Shown: positions 9,078 through 18,862, numbered from the stretch's first letter. The stretch: 64,000 nucleotides of DNA from Siphonodentalium dalli (GCA_032622095.1 CP136067.1:122487030-122551029); one strand, 5' to 3'. Made by a program: numbers and translations. Notes: a model not told the origin generated them from the letters alone.

Positions 9078-9662
9078 TCGGGTTGTTGCCTTTGCTATCC
9101 AATACCAGTGACATGGAAAGTGAAATTAAAAATTTTATGAACATATTCAAGCCTGAGTTTAGTTTGTCTGTCATTCACAGAATGAGGTCCCCAGAAGGTG
9201 AATTTAGTGATGCTATCCCGCATAGCGGGCTAGCATCACCAAATTCACCTTCTGGGGACCTCATTCTGCTTAAACCTCAACTTCTATGGGAGACCTAGAA
9301 TCAGACTGAAGTTCCTTAGTTGAGGTTTGTGATGTTCACCCATCAGTCACCTCCATTATGCATTTTATCTTCTGCAAATTAGGGGATATAGAAACTTCCC
9401 AGAAGGGAAAAAGTAACTAAAAACAATGTTAATTTGAGACTACAGATAATTCCCAGAACATGAGGCCTAAGCAGAGTGAGGTATCCAGAGGGTGAATTTG
9501 GTGATGCTAGCCCACTGTGTGGGAAGCATTACTAAATTCACCCTCTGGGGGACCTCATTCTGCAAATGACAGACACACTATTTGCAGGCTTGTCGGGTTG
9601 TTGCTTTTGCCATCAAATACCAGTGACACAGAAAGTGAAATGTAAAACTTTATGAACATATT
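9078..9662. repeat. 70 bp direct repeats flanking a MITE-B
   Basis: Positions 9078-9147 and 9593-9662 are gap-free 70 bp copies. Both start TCGGGTTGTTGC and end TTTATGAACATATT, and they differ at about 8 positions. The left copy abuts the element's first base and the right copy follows its last base. Confidence 0.93.
9148..9592. mobile_element. MITE-B long form with mismatched end subtypes
   Basis: 445 bp. The left end is of the CAAGCCTGAGTTTAG subtype and the right end is of the CTATTTGCAGGCTTG subtype. Both terminal hairpins are intact. The interior carries the long-form block (GATGTTCACCCATCAGTCAC, TTAGGGGATATAGAAACTTC, AGATAATTCCCAGAA). The two different end subtypes suggest a recombinant. 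Confidence 0.92.
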
Positions 9663-10239
9663 GGGGATGACTATGTTAGAACACCTGCTTTGATTAAATC
9701 TGATATGAAATACAAAAATAGAATTTCAGTGTTGAGAGTTTGAATTTTGTTAATTTATACATCGAGAGGGTTAAAGGCAAAAAAAAAACATTTTTGTTTC
9801 GGATACCCTGTCTGGCTGTGATTTTCTTTCCTGCCTCCAGAAGGCTAGTCTCTATAGTTACCTCTTAGAGTGTCAATGTGAATATTTATCGTTTTCCCAG
9901 TCCCAAAAACAAAAATAAGTGGGTTATTAAGCTGAACATTGGTTGTGATCTTACTGCAGAGTGAATGAATTCAAGGGACCACATGCTTTTATTCAATGCT
10001 TCATGCTTGGCTTATATTCAATACACATGGATCTACCATATTTCATGGAATCATGACTACACTATTATATTACTTATGGCTGAAAGGTTTTTTTTTTTTA
10101 AATTGCAAAAAAAAAAAAAATCCATGTCTGCCTGTCTGAATGTTATTAAACAGAGAAGTTTTTTTGTTTTAGCCTAAGTCAAAGTTAACCTATTTTTAGT
10201 TAAATGTTTTCTCCCGTTAAGAGGTTTTCATGCATAGTC
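9663..10239. other. No gene recognised
   Basis: AT-rich with homopolymer runs (A9 at about 9779, T10 at 10087, A13 at about 10109). GAGAGGGTTAAAGG at 9766 may be a decayed TTAA-type end. Confidence 0.3.
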
Positions 10240-10241
10240 TA

Positions 10242-10743
10242 CAGTAATGCCCTAAATAATCGACTCCTTAACCCTTTACCGAACAAACCGGCCAAAACCG
10301 GCCAGATAAAGCTTCAACAGCCTAAAATATCTTCGGTCTGTCTCAATAGAACCATACAAATATGGATATCATTGGAACCGGCTCCTTGACCACATTGTGA
10401 TAGTTACAGTTATGCCCTGTGCCAATGCATTCTCTTTTATATGCGAGTCGACCATAGGTCGCCTCGCATATATAAGAGAATGCATTGGCCTAAAAAAAAA
10501 TCTTTTTTAACACTTTTTACCATTTTTTCTTACATTCTTTAACAATATTATAATTTTTAATGTGTTAAGCCAATGCATTCTCTTATATATGCGAGGCGAC
10601 CTATGGTCGACTCGCATATATAAGAGAATGCATTGGCACAGGGCCCTTCTGTTGGGTAAAGGGTTAAACCACAGCAGAATTATGGGTAACTTTTCAGGAT
10701 TTAGTCGGAAATATGGCTTGTTGCCATTCATCGGAAAGCTCGC
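10242..10743. mobile_element. MITE-A left arm split by TTAA-1
   Basis: The arm begins CAGTAATGCCCTAAATAATC after TA and breaks at ACTCC-TTAA. It resumes after the TTAA-1 insert as ACCACAGCAGAATTATGG down to CATCGGAAAGCTCGC. The right arm is absent and is replaced by a MITE-B fragment. Confidence 0.9.
10272..10663 (+). mobile_element. TTAA-1 (392 bp), nested in MITE-A
   Basis: The terminal repeats CCCTTTACCSAACA and TGTTGGGTAAAGGG lie between TTAA at 10268-10271 and 10664-10667. Past the left end come AACCGGCCAAAACCGGCC and AGCTTCAACAGCCTAAAATA. Then follow two approximately 69 nt palindromes in opposite orientation (about 10422-10490 and 10566-10637), separated by an A/T-rich linker. TTAA targets with CCC-starting ends are the hallmark of piggyBac-superfamily transposition, so I infer a piggyBac-type MITE. 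No transposase is encoded. MITE-A normally reads ACTCCTTAACCACAG, so the empty site can be reconstructed apart from one extra A. Confidence 0.93.
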
Positions 10744-10830
10744 AATGAGGTTCCCAGAGGGTGAATTTGGTGATGCTAGCCCACTCGGGACCTCATTCTG
10801 TAAATGACAGGCATACTTTTTCAAGGTTTG
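10744..10830. mobile_element. MITE-B right-end fragment
   Basis: One shortened hairpin (loop GCTAGCCCACTCGGGACC) and the end GCATACTTTTTCAAGGTTTG. It is fused directly to the MITE-A left arm. Confidence 0.8.
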
Positions 10831-11390
10831 TTTACACGAACATGTATGGTATCAGTATATTATCATATATATTGAAAAACATACCATATTGCTTTTATGG
10901 GATCGGGGCTGTTATATTTGTACAATACTTGAGATTATACACAGCTATCAATGATGATTTACATTCAAATCAATATCGACAAATTCTCTTTTTCTCGGAC
11001 ATCCCGCGCATAATTGCAGCCTAATTGGCCATACTATCGAATGTTGAAAATGTGCGACGTTTGCCGTCAATATATTGCGTGGTAGCGGCACTATACTATT
11101 AATCCATATCTGGGATTTAATACAGGACTGGAAATGTCACCTGTGAATGTGGAGGGAGCTACTGACGTGTTTCATAATGATGACTCTGCAACCGTCAATT
11201 AGTTACGAGAAATCATAATGTGCATTGATTCGCATTTTATTCGATTTGTGTCAATGGAAAAATCATTTGTCTGTCAACCATGAAGGGCAGATGAGATTTA
11301 CGGTGTAATATTAGACCGAATCTTCACAGAATCATGATTAAATATATCACCAAGGTGGCGCTCCTTTATTTATGGTACTTTTATGCGTGT
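10831..11390. other. No gene recognised
   Basis: Unique-looking sequence with modest frames, the longest being an 87-codon frame that starts in the MITE-B fragment. No domain or splice context is recognised. Confidence 0.3.
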
Positions 11391-11391
11391 A

Positions 11392-11604
11392 CAGTAATGC
11401 CATAAGTAATCGACCTCTTAACCACAGCAGAATTATGGGTAACTTTTCAGGAATTAGTCGGAAATATGGCTTGTTGCCATTCATCGGAAAGCTCTCGGGG
11501 AGAGCTTTCCGATGAATGGCAACAAGCCATATTTCCGACTAAATCCTGAAAAGTTACCCATAATTCTGCTGTGGTTAAGAAGTCGATTAATTAGGGCATT
11601 ACTG
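11392..11604. mobile_element. MITE-A, full length (213 bp)
   Basis: Arms are near-perfect around a GGG loop, with TA on both sides. The target is a GT-TA sequence beside ATGCGTG. Confidence 0.93.
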
Positions 11605-11654
11605 TATGTGACCTCAGATCAATAACCAGCTCAGTCTTATTGTTACCCTTACGT

Positions 11655-11893
11655 GATGGGAGCTGTGCTGGTGCAGCATTAAAGATCCTGTGCCAGTGCA
11701 TTCTCTTATATATGTGAGTCTCAATTATGGAACCTTGCATATACGAGAAAATTCTCTGGCTTACGAAAGTTACGATGTCAAGGTAAATATTGTTAGGCCA
11801 ATGCATTCTCTTATGGGAGACTCGCATATATAAGAGAATGCACTGGCTTACAATGTCAGGGTAAATTTTGGTAGGTCAATCATTTCTCTTATA
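11655..11893 (+). mobile_element. TTAA-3, right end replaced
   Basis: GGGAGCTGTGCTGGTGCAG starts the left end, followed by three decayed hairpin arms of the ATTCTCTTATATATG type and two TTAYAAWGTCARGGTAAAT linkers. At 11893 it runs straight into a MITE-B interior with no TTAA, so the junction is a later rearrangement. Confidence 0.75.
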
Positions 11894-12156
11894 TTGGGAA
11901 CCTCGATTATGCAATGTGTCGTCTGCCTATTAGGGGATATGGAGAAACTAAACTAAAAAAGAAATAGAACCTATGTGAAGAAGTTTCTATAGAAATTTGA
12001 TAATAAAGAAACTTTCCAGAGAAGATGAGGCCTTAGCAGAATGAGGTCCCAGAGGGTGAATTTGGTGATGCCAGCCCGCTAGGCAAGATAGCATCACTAA
12101 ATTCACCCTCTGGGGACCTCATTCTGCAAATGACAGGCACACTAAACTCAGGCTTG
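11894..12156. mobile_element. MITE-B long form, right two-thirds
   Basis: It starts in the interior at TTGGGAACCTCGATTATGC and continues with TTCTATAGAAATTTGATAAT, AAAGAAACTTTCCAGAGAAG, an intact right hairpin and the CTAAACTCAGGCTTG end. Confidence 0.88.
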
Positions 12157-12349
12157 GATGGCAAATGACGTGATTTAAACTAACAAATGTTTTGGATTCA
12201 ATTTCCACACTGTGAACGTGTATTATGCATGTAAATATACAGTAGAAATATGGTGACACATACATGTACAATTCTCAGGTGATATTTCCAATGATATAAA
12301 GCACACAATTCTTAAAAATTTTAAGATGCAAACACACTATGTGCCTTAA

Positions 12350-12769
12350 CCCTTTCAGTGCCAGGGTCTGTAAAACCGGCCCTAAAAAATAAAAAAAATA
12401 TAGATTTTTTTTTTTTAGTTGAATTTGTTTTGGGTATGCTTAAGCATGCTATAACGAATTTAAAAACAAACTGGATAAAGCAGGGGCATGTTATAACTCA
12501 AAACTGTCACCAAGTAATCATAGTAATAATTTTTATGCCCATGAAAAACGTAAGATTCCCTGGCACTAAACCTACAAAATAAGTCTGTTAAAGAATATAA
12601 GAAAAAATTATTAAAATTCTAAAAAATAATAACAAATGATGAAAAATTGTTAGGCCAATGCATTCTCTTATATATGCGAGGCGACCTATGGTCGACTCGC
12701 ATATATAAGAGAATGCATTGGCACAGGGTATATGGGTTGATACAAAAATCGGAACTGGCACTCAAAGGG
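12350..12769 (+). mobile_element. TTAA-2, long form (420 bp)
   Basis: The ends CCCTTTCAGTGCCAGG and CTGGCACTCAAAGGG lie between TTAA at 12346-12349 and 12770-12773. Inside are GGTCTGTAAAACCGGCCC, a T-rich block, about 170 bp of extra sequence absent from the short copies, GTCTGTTAAAGAATATAAG, and one approximately 69 nt palindrome (12655-12722). A second decayed TTCCCTGGCACTAAACC at about 12552 suggests the extra block came from an internal duplication of the left end. Confidence 0.92.
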
Positions 12770-12773
12770 TTAA

Positions 12774-13176
12774 CCCTTTCTATACTAAATGAGTTCTTTC
12801 AGTCGGTTAAATTTAAAGTGTAGGGTACGTCGGACTGGTCTATCGTTGATTTACAGGGATAAACAGGTGACTATGATAGAGGTGACAGGCTATAATATAG
12901 ATGTTATATTAACCCTTCTCTTTTGATCAATAAATTCCAATTAACCTTTCTCTTTTGACCCATAAATTCAAATAAGTTGTGTTATTATGTACAGTTGTTT
13001 GTACTACTTTAGTACATAAGAGAATACTTATAATTCCACTTCAAAACTCTAGATAATGATTTCGCCAAGGGATGGGTTAAACATCTGCCGATCATGATCG
13101 GTCTTTTGTTGAATTTATCTGAACATTTCCTATGTGATAACTACTCATCAATGATGCTTTTATAGTATAGAAAGGG
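12774..13176. mobile_element. TTAA-4, sharing its TTAA with TTAA-2
   Basis: The ends are CCCTTTCTATACTAAATG and TAGTATAGAAAGGG, with TTAA at 12770-12773 and 13177-13180. The left TTAA is also the right target copy of the neighbouring TTAA-2. The interior has ATAAATTCCAATTAACC, CGCCAAGGGATGGGTTAA and CTGCCGATCATGATCGGTC. The terminal region is partly repeated just beyond it (13181-13249). Confidence 0.85.
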
Positions 13177-13180
13177 TTAA

Positions 13181-13249
13181 TCTTATTATCAGAACATTTC
13201 CTATGGGATAACTACTCGTCAATGATTCTTTAGTATAGAATGGGTTCAA
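13181..13249. repeat. Duplicate of the TTAA-4 right end
   Basis: ATCAGAACATTTCCTATGGG, ATAACTACTCGTCAATGAT and TTAGTATAGAATGGG repeat 13119-13176, ending in TTCA instead of TTAA. Confidence 0.8.
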
Positions 13250-13487
13250 GTGAAGGGTGACAAATTATTTATGACTGACTTCATCGATTGACCCATTTTT
13301 TGCATTTTGATCCCTGATTTCATGGCACACTTAACTGATAAGAAAGAAACTATCATTACCACAGATGAGTATTCAGTGATATAGCAGTTACCATCAGTTA
13401 CCATATGAAATCAACTGTAATGTAGAGATAAGCTACCATTCTCTACAAGAGTTATTTATCTCACCCATATTCACAGGGGGGGTGTCT

Positions 13488-13520
<33 letters not shown>

Positions 13521-13596
13521 ACTTTGGTCGGCATTTCTAACAGTTGGAAAATTCATGCCTGACACACAACATTAGTTGGAAATTTTACACAGCATA
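13250..13596. other. No gene; contains a long poly-C tract
   Basis: A run of about 38 C lies at about 13481-13518, preceded by a G-rich GGGGGGGTG. The rest is unassigned. The exact length of the run is likely uncertain in any assembly. Confidence 0.6.
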
Positions 13597-13775
13597 CAGT
13601 AATGCCCTAAATAATCGACTCCTTAACCACAGCAGAATTATGGGTAACTTTTCAGGATTTAGTCGGAAATATGGCTTGTTGTGATGAATGGCAACAAGCC
13701 ATATTTCCAACTAATTCTGAAAAGTTAACCATAATTCTGCTGTGGTTAAGGAGTTGATTATTTAGGGCATTACTG
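13597..13775. mobile_element. MITE-A with central deletion
   Basis: 179 bp. Both outer arms and TA flanks are present. The centre reads GGCTTGTTGTGATGAATGGC, so the two CATTCATCGGAAAGC segments are partly lost. Confidence 0.9.
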
Positions 13776-14257
13776 TAATTTTGATCAGCATTATAAAGGC
13801 TGAAGTAAACAATCTACCCAAAGCATACGATATATTGAATCACTTTTACACTATATCAAACAGTTATCCAGATTATCTGTAGTTAATCCTGTAAAGTTGT
13901 TACACCTACTAAAGTATGTTGTATACTGTTGGTACTGTTGACTTTAGTCCTATGTAAGTGCAATTAAAATGCCATAACTTAATTGTTAACCATTTTAGGC
14001 CGCAACAATAAAATATTCTGGTTTATGAAAATTTGGGTTGGAAAAAAATGTGGATGCAGGAAGGGAAAAAAATAAAAATAAAATTATGCGTCAACACCAT
14101 AACAATTAACAAATAGCTATTCCATGAATTTCACAAGATTTTTTAATATGTAAGTTTTACTTAAATTATTAAAATAAATTGAGATATTTATTTCCATAAA
14201 ACTGTATTAATAATAGAAAAGAAGGTGAAAGCAAAAAAAGAGACTCTGCACATTCTT
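13776..14257. other. No gene recognised
   Basis: AT-rich, low-complexity sequence leading into the 31 bp satellite. No exon signal is seen. Confidence 0.3.
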
Positions 14258-14474
14258 CATAATTTAATCAGCGTAAACATAAACCAATCATAATTTAATC
14301 AGCGTAAACATAAATCAATCATAATTTAATCAGCGTAAACATAAACCAATCATAATTTAATCAGCGTAAACATAAATCAATCATAATTTAATCAGCGTAA
14401 ACATAAATCAATCATAATTTAATCAGCGTAAACATAAATCAATCATAATTTAATCAGCGTAAACATAAACCAAT
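14258..14474. repeat. 31 bp tandem repeat, seven copies
   Basis: The unit is CATAATTTAATCAGCGTAAA then CATAAAYCAAT. Seven complete copies start at 14258, 14289, 14320, 14351, 14382, 14413 and 14444. The only variation is C or T in CATAAAYCAAT. There is no spacer diversity, so this is a minisatellite and not a CRISPR array. Confidence 0.97.
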
Positions 14475-14757
14475 CATCAATTTTTTTTTTTACAAATTGA
14501 AGGAACAATTGTAGGAGGAGTTTTGTAAACCAGGTTATTAAAATGCTGTTGCCGTACAGTATATTCTATGTTTCAATGTGAATATCGTCTAAAAATGTTT
14601 GACCAGGGGCCAGATGCCATCAGTATGTGTATTTTACACAAGGTTATATGTGAGATATACACAAGCAAGACACACTCCATATTTCTACTCCTGGATTACA
14701 TGGATAGTTACTTGATTTACATTGATTCATTTGTAGTCAGTTTGTTGAACTTATTAA

Positions 14758-15149
14758 CCCTTTACCCAACAGAAGGGCCCTGTGCCAATGCATTCTCTTA
14801 TATATGCGAGTCGACCATAGGTCGCCTCGCATATATAAGAGAATGCATTGGCTTAACACATTAAAAATTATAAAATTGTTAAAGAATGTAAGAAAAAATG
14901 GTAAAAAGTGTTAAAAAAAGATTTGTTTTAGGCCAATGCATTCTCTTATATATGCGAGGCAACCTATGGTCGACTCGCATATATAAGAGAATGCATTGGC
15001 ACAGGGCATAACTGTAACTATCACAATGTGGTCAAGGAGCCGGTTCCAATGATATCCATATGTGTATGGTTCTATTGAGACAGACCGAAGATATTTTAGG
15101 CTGTTGAAGCTTTATTTGGCCGGTTGTGGCCGGTTTGTTGGGTAAAGGG
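14758..15149 (-). mobile_element. TTAA-1, full length (392 bp)
   Basis: TTAA stands at 14754-14757 and 15150-15153. Both palindromes are intact, with the GGCCGGTTKTGGCCGG block at the right. The flanks GTTGAACTTAT and CTGAACATTT join into a sequence seen in TTAA-4 (GTTGAATTTATCTGAACATT at about 13106), so the target was probably a TTAA-4-like element. Confidence 0.93.
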
Positions 15150-15153
15150 TTAA

Positions 15154-15651
15154 CTGAACATTTAGAGGTTTGTCTTCATCATTAATCGTCATTGCAGATT
15201 CACCTGATCAGTCACATGCGAGTAAATCTTAGTTCTAAATTAGAACAGTAAGCTAAAACCTGAAAGTTAAAATTGTTTTAGGCCTAATATAACTTTGGTC
15301 GTGATTTGCACTTTATATGTGCTATTTAGAAGCACTTACTAGAACATATGTGTTCTAATTAGCCTTTACTAGGGAAATGTCAAGCAATTTGCATGCGTCA
15401 AACGCTGTTTTGAAAAAGGCTTTTAGTCAGATGACAATTACCATAGAATAGTCTTAGGGCTACCTCCTGTCTTCATAAAAGTACATCGATCAGTGTGTCA
15501 ATGTCGTTAAATTTTGGGAGCTGAACTTATTGATGTGTTTATTTGTGTAGCTACCTGGTAATTACACAGTCATGTCACGGAAGTAATATTTCACAGGGTG
15601 ATCGAGGCCTGCCTCCGTAGGTGTACATAGATACTACCAGTATCTTGTTTT
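15154..15651. other. No gene recognised
   Basis: Unassigned sequence. ATTAGAACAGTAAGC and similar AT-rich runs are not repeated elsewhere in the window. Confidence 0.3.
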
Positions 15652-15660
15652 TATCAGGAC

Positions 15661-16106
15661 CAGCCTGCAAATAGTGTGTTTGTCATTTGCAGAATGAGGT
15701 CCCCAGAGGGTAAATTTAGTGATGCTATCCCGCACAGCAGGCTAGCATAACCAAATTCACTCTCTGGGGACCTCATTCTGCTTAGGCCCTCAACTGCTAT
15801 GATAAACCTAGGATCAGATTGAAGTTCTGAAGTTGAAGTTGGTGATGTTCACCCATTTGGCACCTCAACAATGCATTTTATCTTCTGAAAATTGGTGGAT
15901 ATAGAAACTTCCCAGAAGGGAAAACGTAACTAAAAAACAATGTTAATTTGATACTATAGCTACTTCCCAGAAGATGAGGCCTAAGCAGAATGAGGTCTCC
16001 AGAGGGTGAATTTGGTGGTGCTAGCCCGCTGTGGGGGATAGCATCACTAAATTCACCCTCTGGGGACCTCATTCTGCAAATGACAGACAAGCTATTTGCA
16101 GGCTTG
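15661..16106. mobile_element. MITE-B long form, complete
   Basis: About 446 bp with ends of the CTGCAAATAGTGTG subtype on both sides. Two hairpins flank GATGTTCACCCATTTGGCAC and TCCCAGAAGGGAAAACGTAA. The 8 bp target duplication TATCAGGA stands at 15652-15659 and 16107-16114. Confidence 0.93.
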
Positions 16107-16285
16107 TATCAGGAGGCATCCGAAATGGCTTCTGTCAATTGGCACATGAGCGATACAAGGACATTTTATTTGGTGCCGTTGGTCACGTATCCAGGGCCAA
16201 CCGATTCTCATTACTTTATGGATTCTCCCCTTCACTGCAGTTCCAAAAAATAGCACTGCCGCTGCACTGGTCTATTCTTCATAGT

Positions 16286-16744
16286 CAGGCCTGAGAATAA
16301 GGTGCCTGTCGTTTGTAGAATGAGGTTCCCAGAGGATGAATTTTGTGATGCTATCCCGCACAGTGGGCTAGCATCACTAAATTCACTCCCTTGGGGCCTC
16401 ATTCTGCTTAGGCCTCATCTTCTCTGGAAAGTTTCTTTATTATAAAATTTCTATAGAAACTTCTAGACATAGATTCAATTTCTTTTTTAGTTTAGTTTAT
16501 ATCCCCAAATTGGCAGAGGACACATTACATAATCGAGGTTCCCAATGGGTGTACATCACAATATTCACCATTTGGGAACTTCAACCTGAGTCTATGTCTC
16601 CCATAGCAGATGAGGCCATGCGGAATGAGGTCCCAAGAGGGTGAATTTAGTGATACTAGCCCACTCTGGGGTAACGTCACTAAATTCACCCCCAGGGGGA
16701 CCTCATTCTGCAAATGACAGGCAAACTATTTAAAACTCAAGCTT
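16286..16744. mobile_element. MITE-B long form, complete but older
   Basis: The ends are CAGGCCTGAGAATAAGGTGC and AAACTATTTAAAACTCAAGC. The interior carries TCTAGACATAGATTC and GTACATCACAATATTCACC. An approximate 8 bp duplication is seen, CTTCATAG at 16277-16284 and ATTCATAG at 16745-16752. Confidence 0.85.
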
Positions 16745-16793
16745 ATTCATAGCTGGGATATTCAGAACTTCAGATATTATACTAGTACATGTA

Positions 16794-16920
16794 CAGTAAT
16801 GCTCTAATGCTCTCCGAGAGCTTTCCAATGAATGGCAACAAGCCATATTTCCAACTAAATCCTGAAAAGTTACCCATAATTCTGCTTTGGTTAAGAAGTC
16901 AATTACTTAGAGCATTACTG
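16794..16920. mobile_element. MITE-A, left arm deleted
   Basis: Only CAGTAATGCTCTAATGC remains of the left arm before CTCTCCGAGAGC. The right arm is complete to GAGCATTACTG, with TA at both outer edges. Confidence 0.88.
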
Positions 16921-16924
16921 TACA

Positions 16925-17560
16925 CCCACTGTGAGTGGATTGACAGTCTGTCCGTCCATCTGTCCAGCCGTCCTTCTGTCTGGGCGTATATCTCAGCCAT
17001 GTGTTATCGGATCTGGAGAATATTTGGTGTGGATGGTCGGCACCATGACTGCTTACAAAAGAGGGGCAAATAATGTTGTTCATGTTTTCCAGTCAAGAGT
17101 TATCCCTCTTTGTTTATCTGATAATATTGATTTTTTGTCCATTAGTGCAGATATCTCAGCCATGGTTCATCAGACCTCAATTAAATTTGGTATGCAATAT
17201 TGCCATCATGACCGCTTTCAAAAGAGGGGCAAATGATGTTTTCCTCATTTACCATTCTCGAGTTTTAATTTTTGTTTTATCTGGAACTAATTTTAGTCCG
17301 ACCATAAAGATATCTCAGCCATTGTTCAACATATCTCAATGAAATTAGGTATGGACCGGGAATGCTTTCAAAAGAGTGCCCAATGACATTGTTTGCATTT
17401 ACCATGAGGGTACCGGTATGTCCGCAACCGAGGGGCAACCTCTTTTTATAAGCCCGTTTTTAAAAAACAGGACAGATTATGTTATTAGTCTGTACGTCTC
17501 CATCGTTAAGTCCGTCCGTCTTACTTTAGTAAGTCTGAACTGAATGGAATGAAATTTGGT
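16925..17560. repeat. GTCCGTCC / ATATCTCAGCCATG repeat units
   Basis: After a GTCCGTCCATCTGTCC tract, a unit with ATCTCAGCCATG, TATCGGATCT or CATCAGACCT, AAATTTGGTATG and CTTTCAAAAGAGGGGCAAAT recurs about three times (16990, 17150, 17310) at roughly 160 bp. A second GTCTGTACGTC start follows at 17490. I group it with the other start-plus-160-bp-unit repeats in this window. Frames across it are accidental. Confidence 0.75.
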
Positions 17561-17617
17561 ATGTGAGTTTACTAGACCAAAATCCAGGTTTGAATGGGTT
17601 CCACCCACCAATTTTCA

Positions 17618-17994
17618 TACCCAACAAACCGGCCAAAACCGGCCAAATAAAGCTTCAACAGCCTAAAATATCTTCGGTCTGTCTCAATAGAACCATACAA
17701 ATATGGATATCATTGGAACCGGCTCCTTCACCACATTGTGATAGTTACAGTTATGCCCTGTGCCAATGCATTCTCTTATATATGCGAGTCGACCATAGGT
17801 CGCCTCGCATATATAAGAGAATGCATTGGCCTAAAAAAAATCTTTTTTCACAATTTTTTCTTACATTCTTTAACAATTTTATAATTTTTATTGTGTTAAG
17901 CCAATGCATTCTCTTATATATGCGAGGCGACCTATGGTCGACTCGCATATATAAGAGAATGCATTGGCACAGGGCCCTTCTGTTGTGTAAAGGG
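17618..17994 (+). mobile_element. TTAA-1, left tip lost, inside TTAA-2
   Basis: It starts at TACCCAACAAACCGGCC and has lost TTAACCCTT. Both palindromes are present (the linker is shorter) and the right end is TGTTGTGTAAAGGG. TTAA at 17995-17998 continues as AGAATATAAG, the interior of TTAA-2. TTAA-1 therefore inserted at the TCTGTTAAAGAATA site of TTAA-2, and the left junction was later deleted. Confidence 0.88.
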
Positions 17995-17998
17995 TTAA

Positions 17999-18186
17999 AG
18001 AATATAAGAATAAATTATTAAAATTGTAAAAAATTGTAAAAAAAAAAAAAAAAAAAAAAAAACATTGTTAGGCCAATGCATTCTCTTATATATGCGAGGC
18101 GACCTATGGTCGACTCGCATATATAAGAGAATGCATTGGCACAGGCTATATGGGTTGATACAAAAATCGACCTGGCACTCAAAGGG
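17999..18186 (+). mobile_element. TTAA-2, right half
   Basis: AGAATATAAGAATAAATTAT, a poly-A run of about 22, one palindrome, GGGTTGATACAAAAATCG and CCTGGCACTCAAAGGG, then TTAA at 18187-18190. Confidence 0.88.
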
Positions 18187-18190
18187 TTAA

Positions 18191-18647
18191 CATCAACTTC
18201 ATTTGATGTCAATTTTGTATGATCTAATATTGTAAAACTGCCAGTATCTCCAATGATCTGGTGTTGAACCAGCAGATGATAAATGAGTTTGTGCTTTTGT
18301 TTGAAATATATCGTATTATTATGGAAACTAAGTCAATAGATTAGAATGAGGTTACAAACTTACTATTTACAGAAGTTATTTAAATTCGATATCCATTTTT
18401 ATCTTCTGTGCACTAAGATAGCTACAACTGTGCATAATATTTACATTTCATAAATATCTATCTCTGTCTTTATCCTCTATATAATTTACTCAGTGCTGCC
18501 AAATGAGCATAGCAAGATGAATCATAACCTACCATAAGAATTGATCAGGTCTCTCATAGTACATTTGGAGAGGTATACAGTACCTTTACAGTGCATGTCA
18601 CAGAGTGCAGGAATGTTTAATTAAATTTGTTCTTTGAATGTCACATA
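18191..18647. other. No gene recognised
   Basis: Unassigned AT-rich sequence without repeats shared elsewhere in the window. Confidence 0.3.
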
Positions 18648-18860
18648 CAGTAATGGCCTAAATAATTGACTCCTTAACCACAGCAGAATTATGGGTAATT
18701 TTTCAGGATTTAGTCAGAAATATGGCTTGTTGCCATTCATCGGAAAGCTCTCACTGAAAGCTTTCCGATGAATGGCAACAAGCCATATTTCCGTCTAAAT
18801 CCTGAAAAGTTACCCATAATTCTGCTGAGGTTAAGGAGTCGATTATTTAGCGCATTACTG
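18648..18860. mobile_element. MITE-A, full length (213 bp)
   Basis: TA flanks with an ACT loop. A few private changes (AATGGCC on the left, TAGCGCATTACTG on the right, CTGAGGTTAAG) mark independent ageing of the two arms. Confidence 0.92.
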
Positions 18861-18862
18861 TA

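Noticed and set aside
9179-9298. Recurring frame RSPEGEFSDA as a small gene family
   Set aside because: It is the MITE-B hairpin arm, seen at every copy in whichever frame is open.
10507-10824. Recurring frames containing YKRMHW or CILLYMR
   Set aside because: They are translations of the TTAA-1/2/3 palindromes, read from both arms, and not conserved proteins.
13481-13518. Poly-C and, at 39124, poly-G runs as functional quadruplex sites
   Set aside because: Simple homopolymers with no flanking gene context; length is uncertain in assemblies.
14258-14474. Regular 31 bp repeats resembling a CRISPR array
   Set aside because: Units are contiguous with no unique spacers, and the window is eukaryotic. 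It is a minisatellite.
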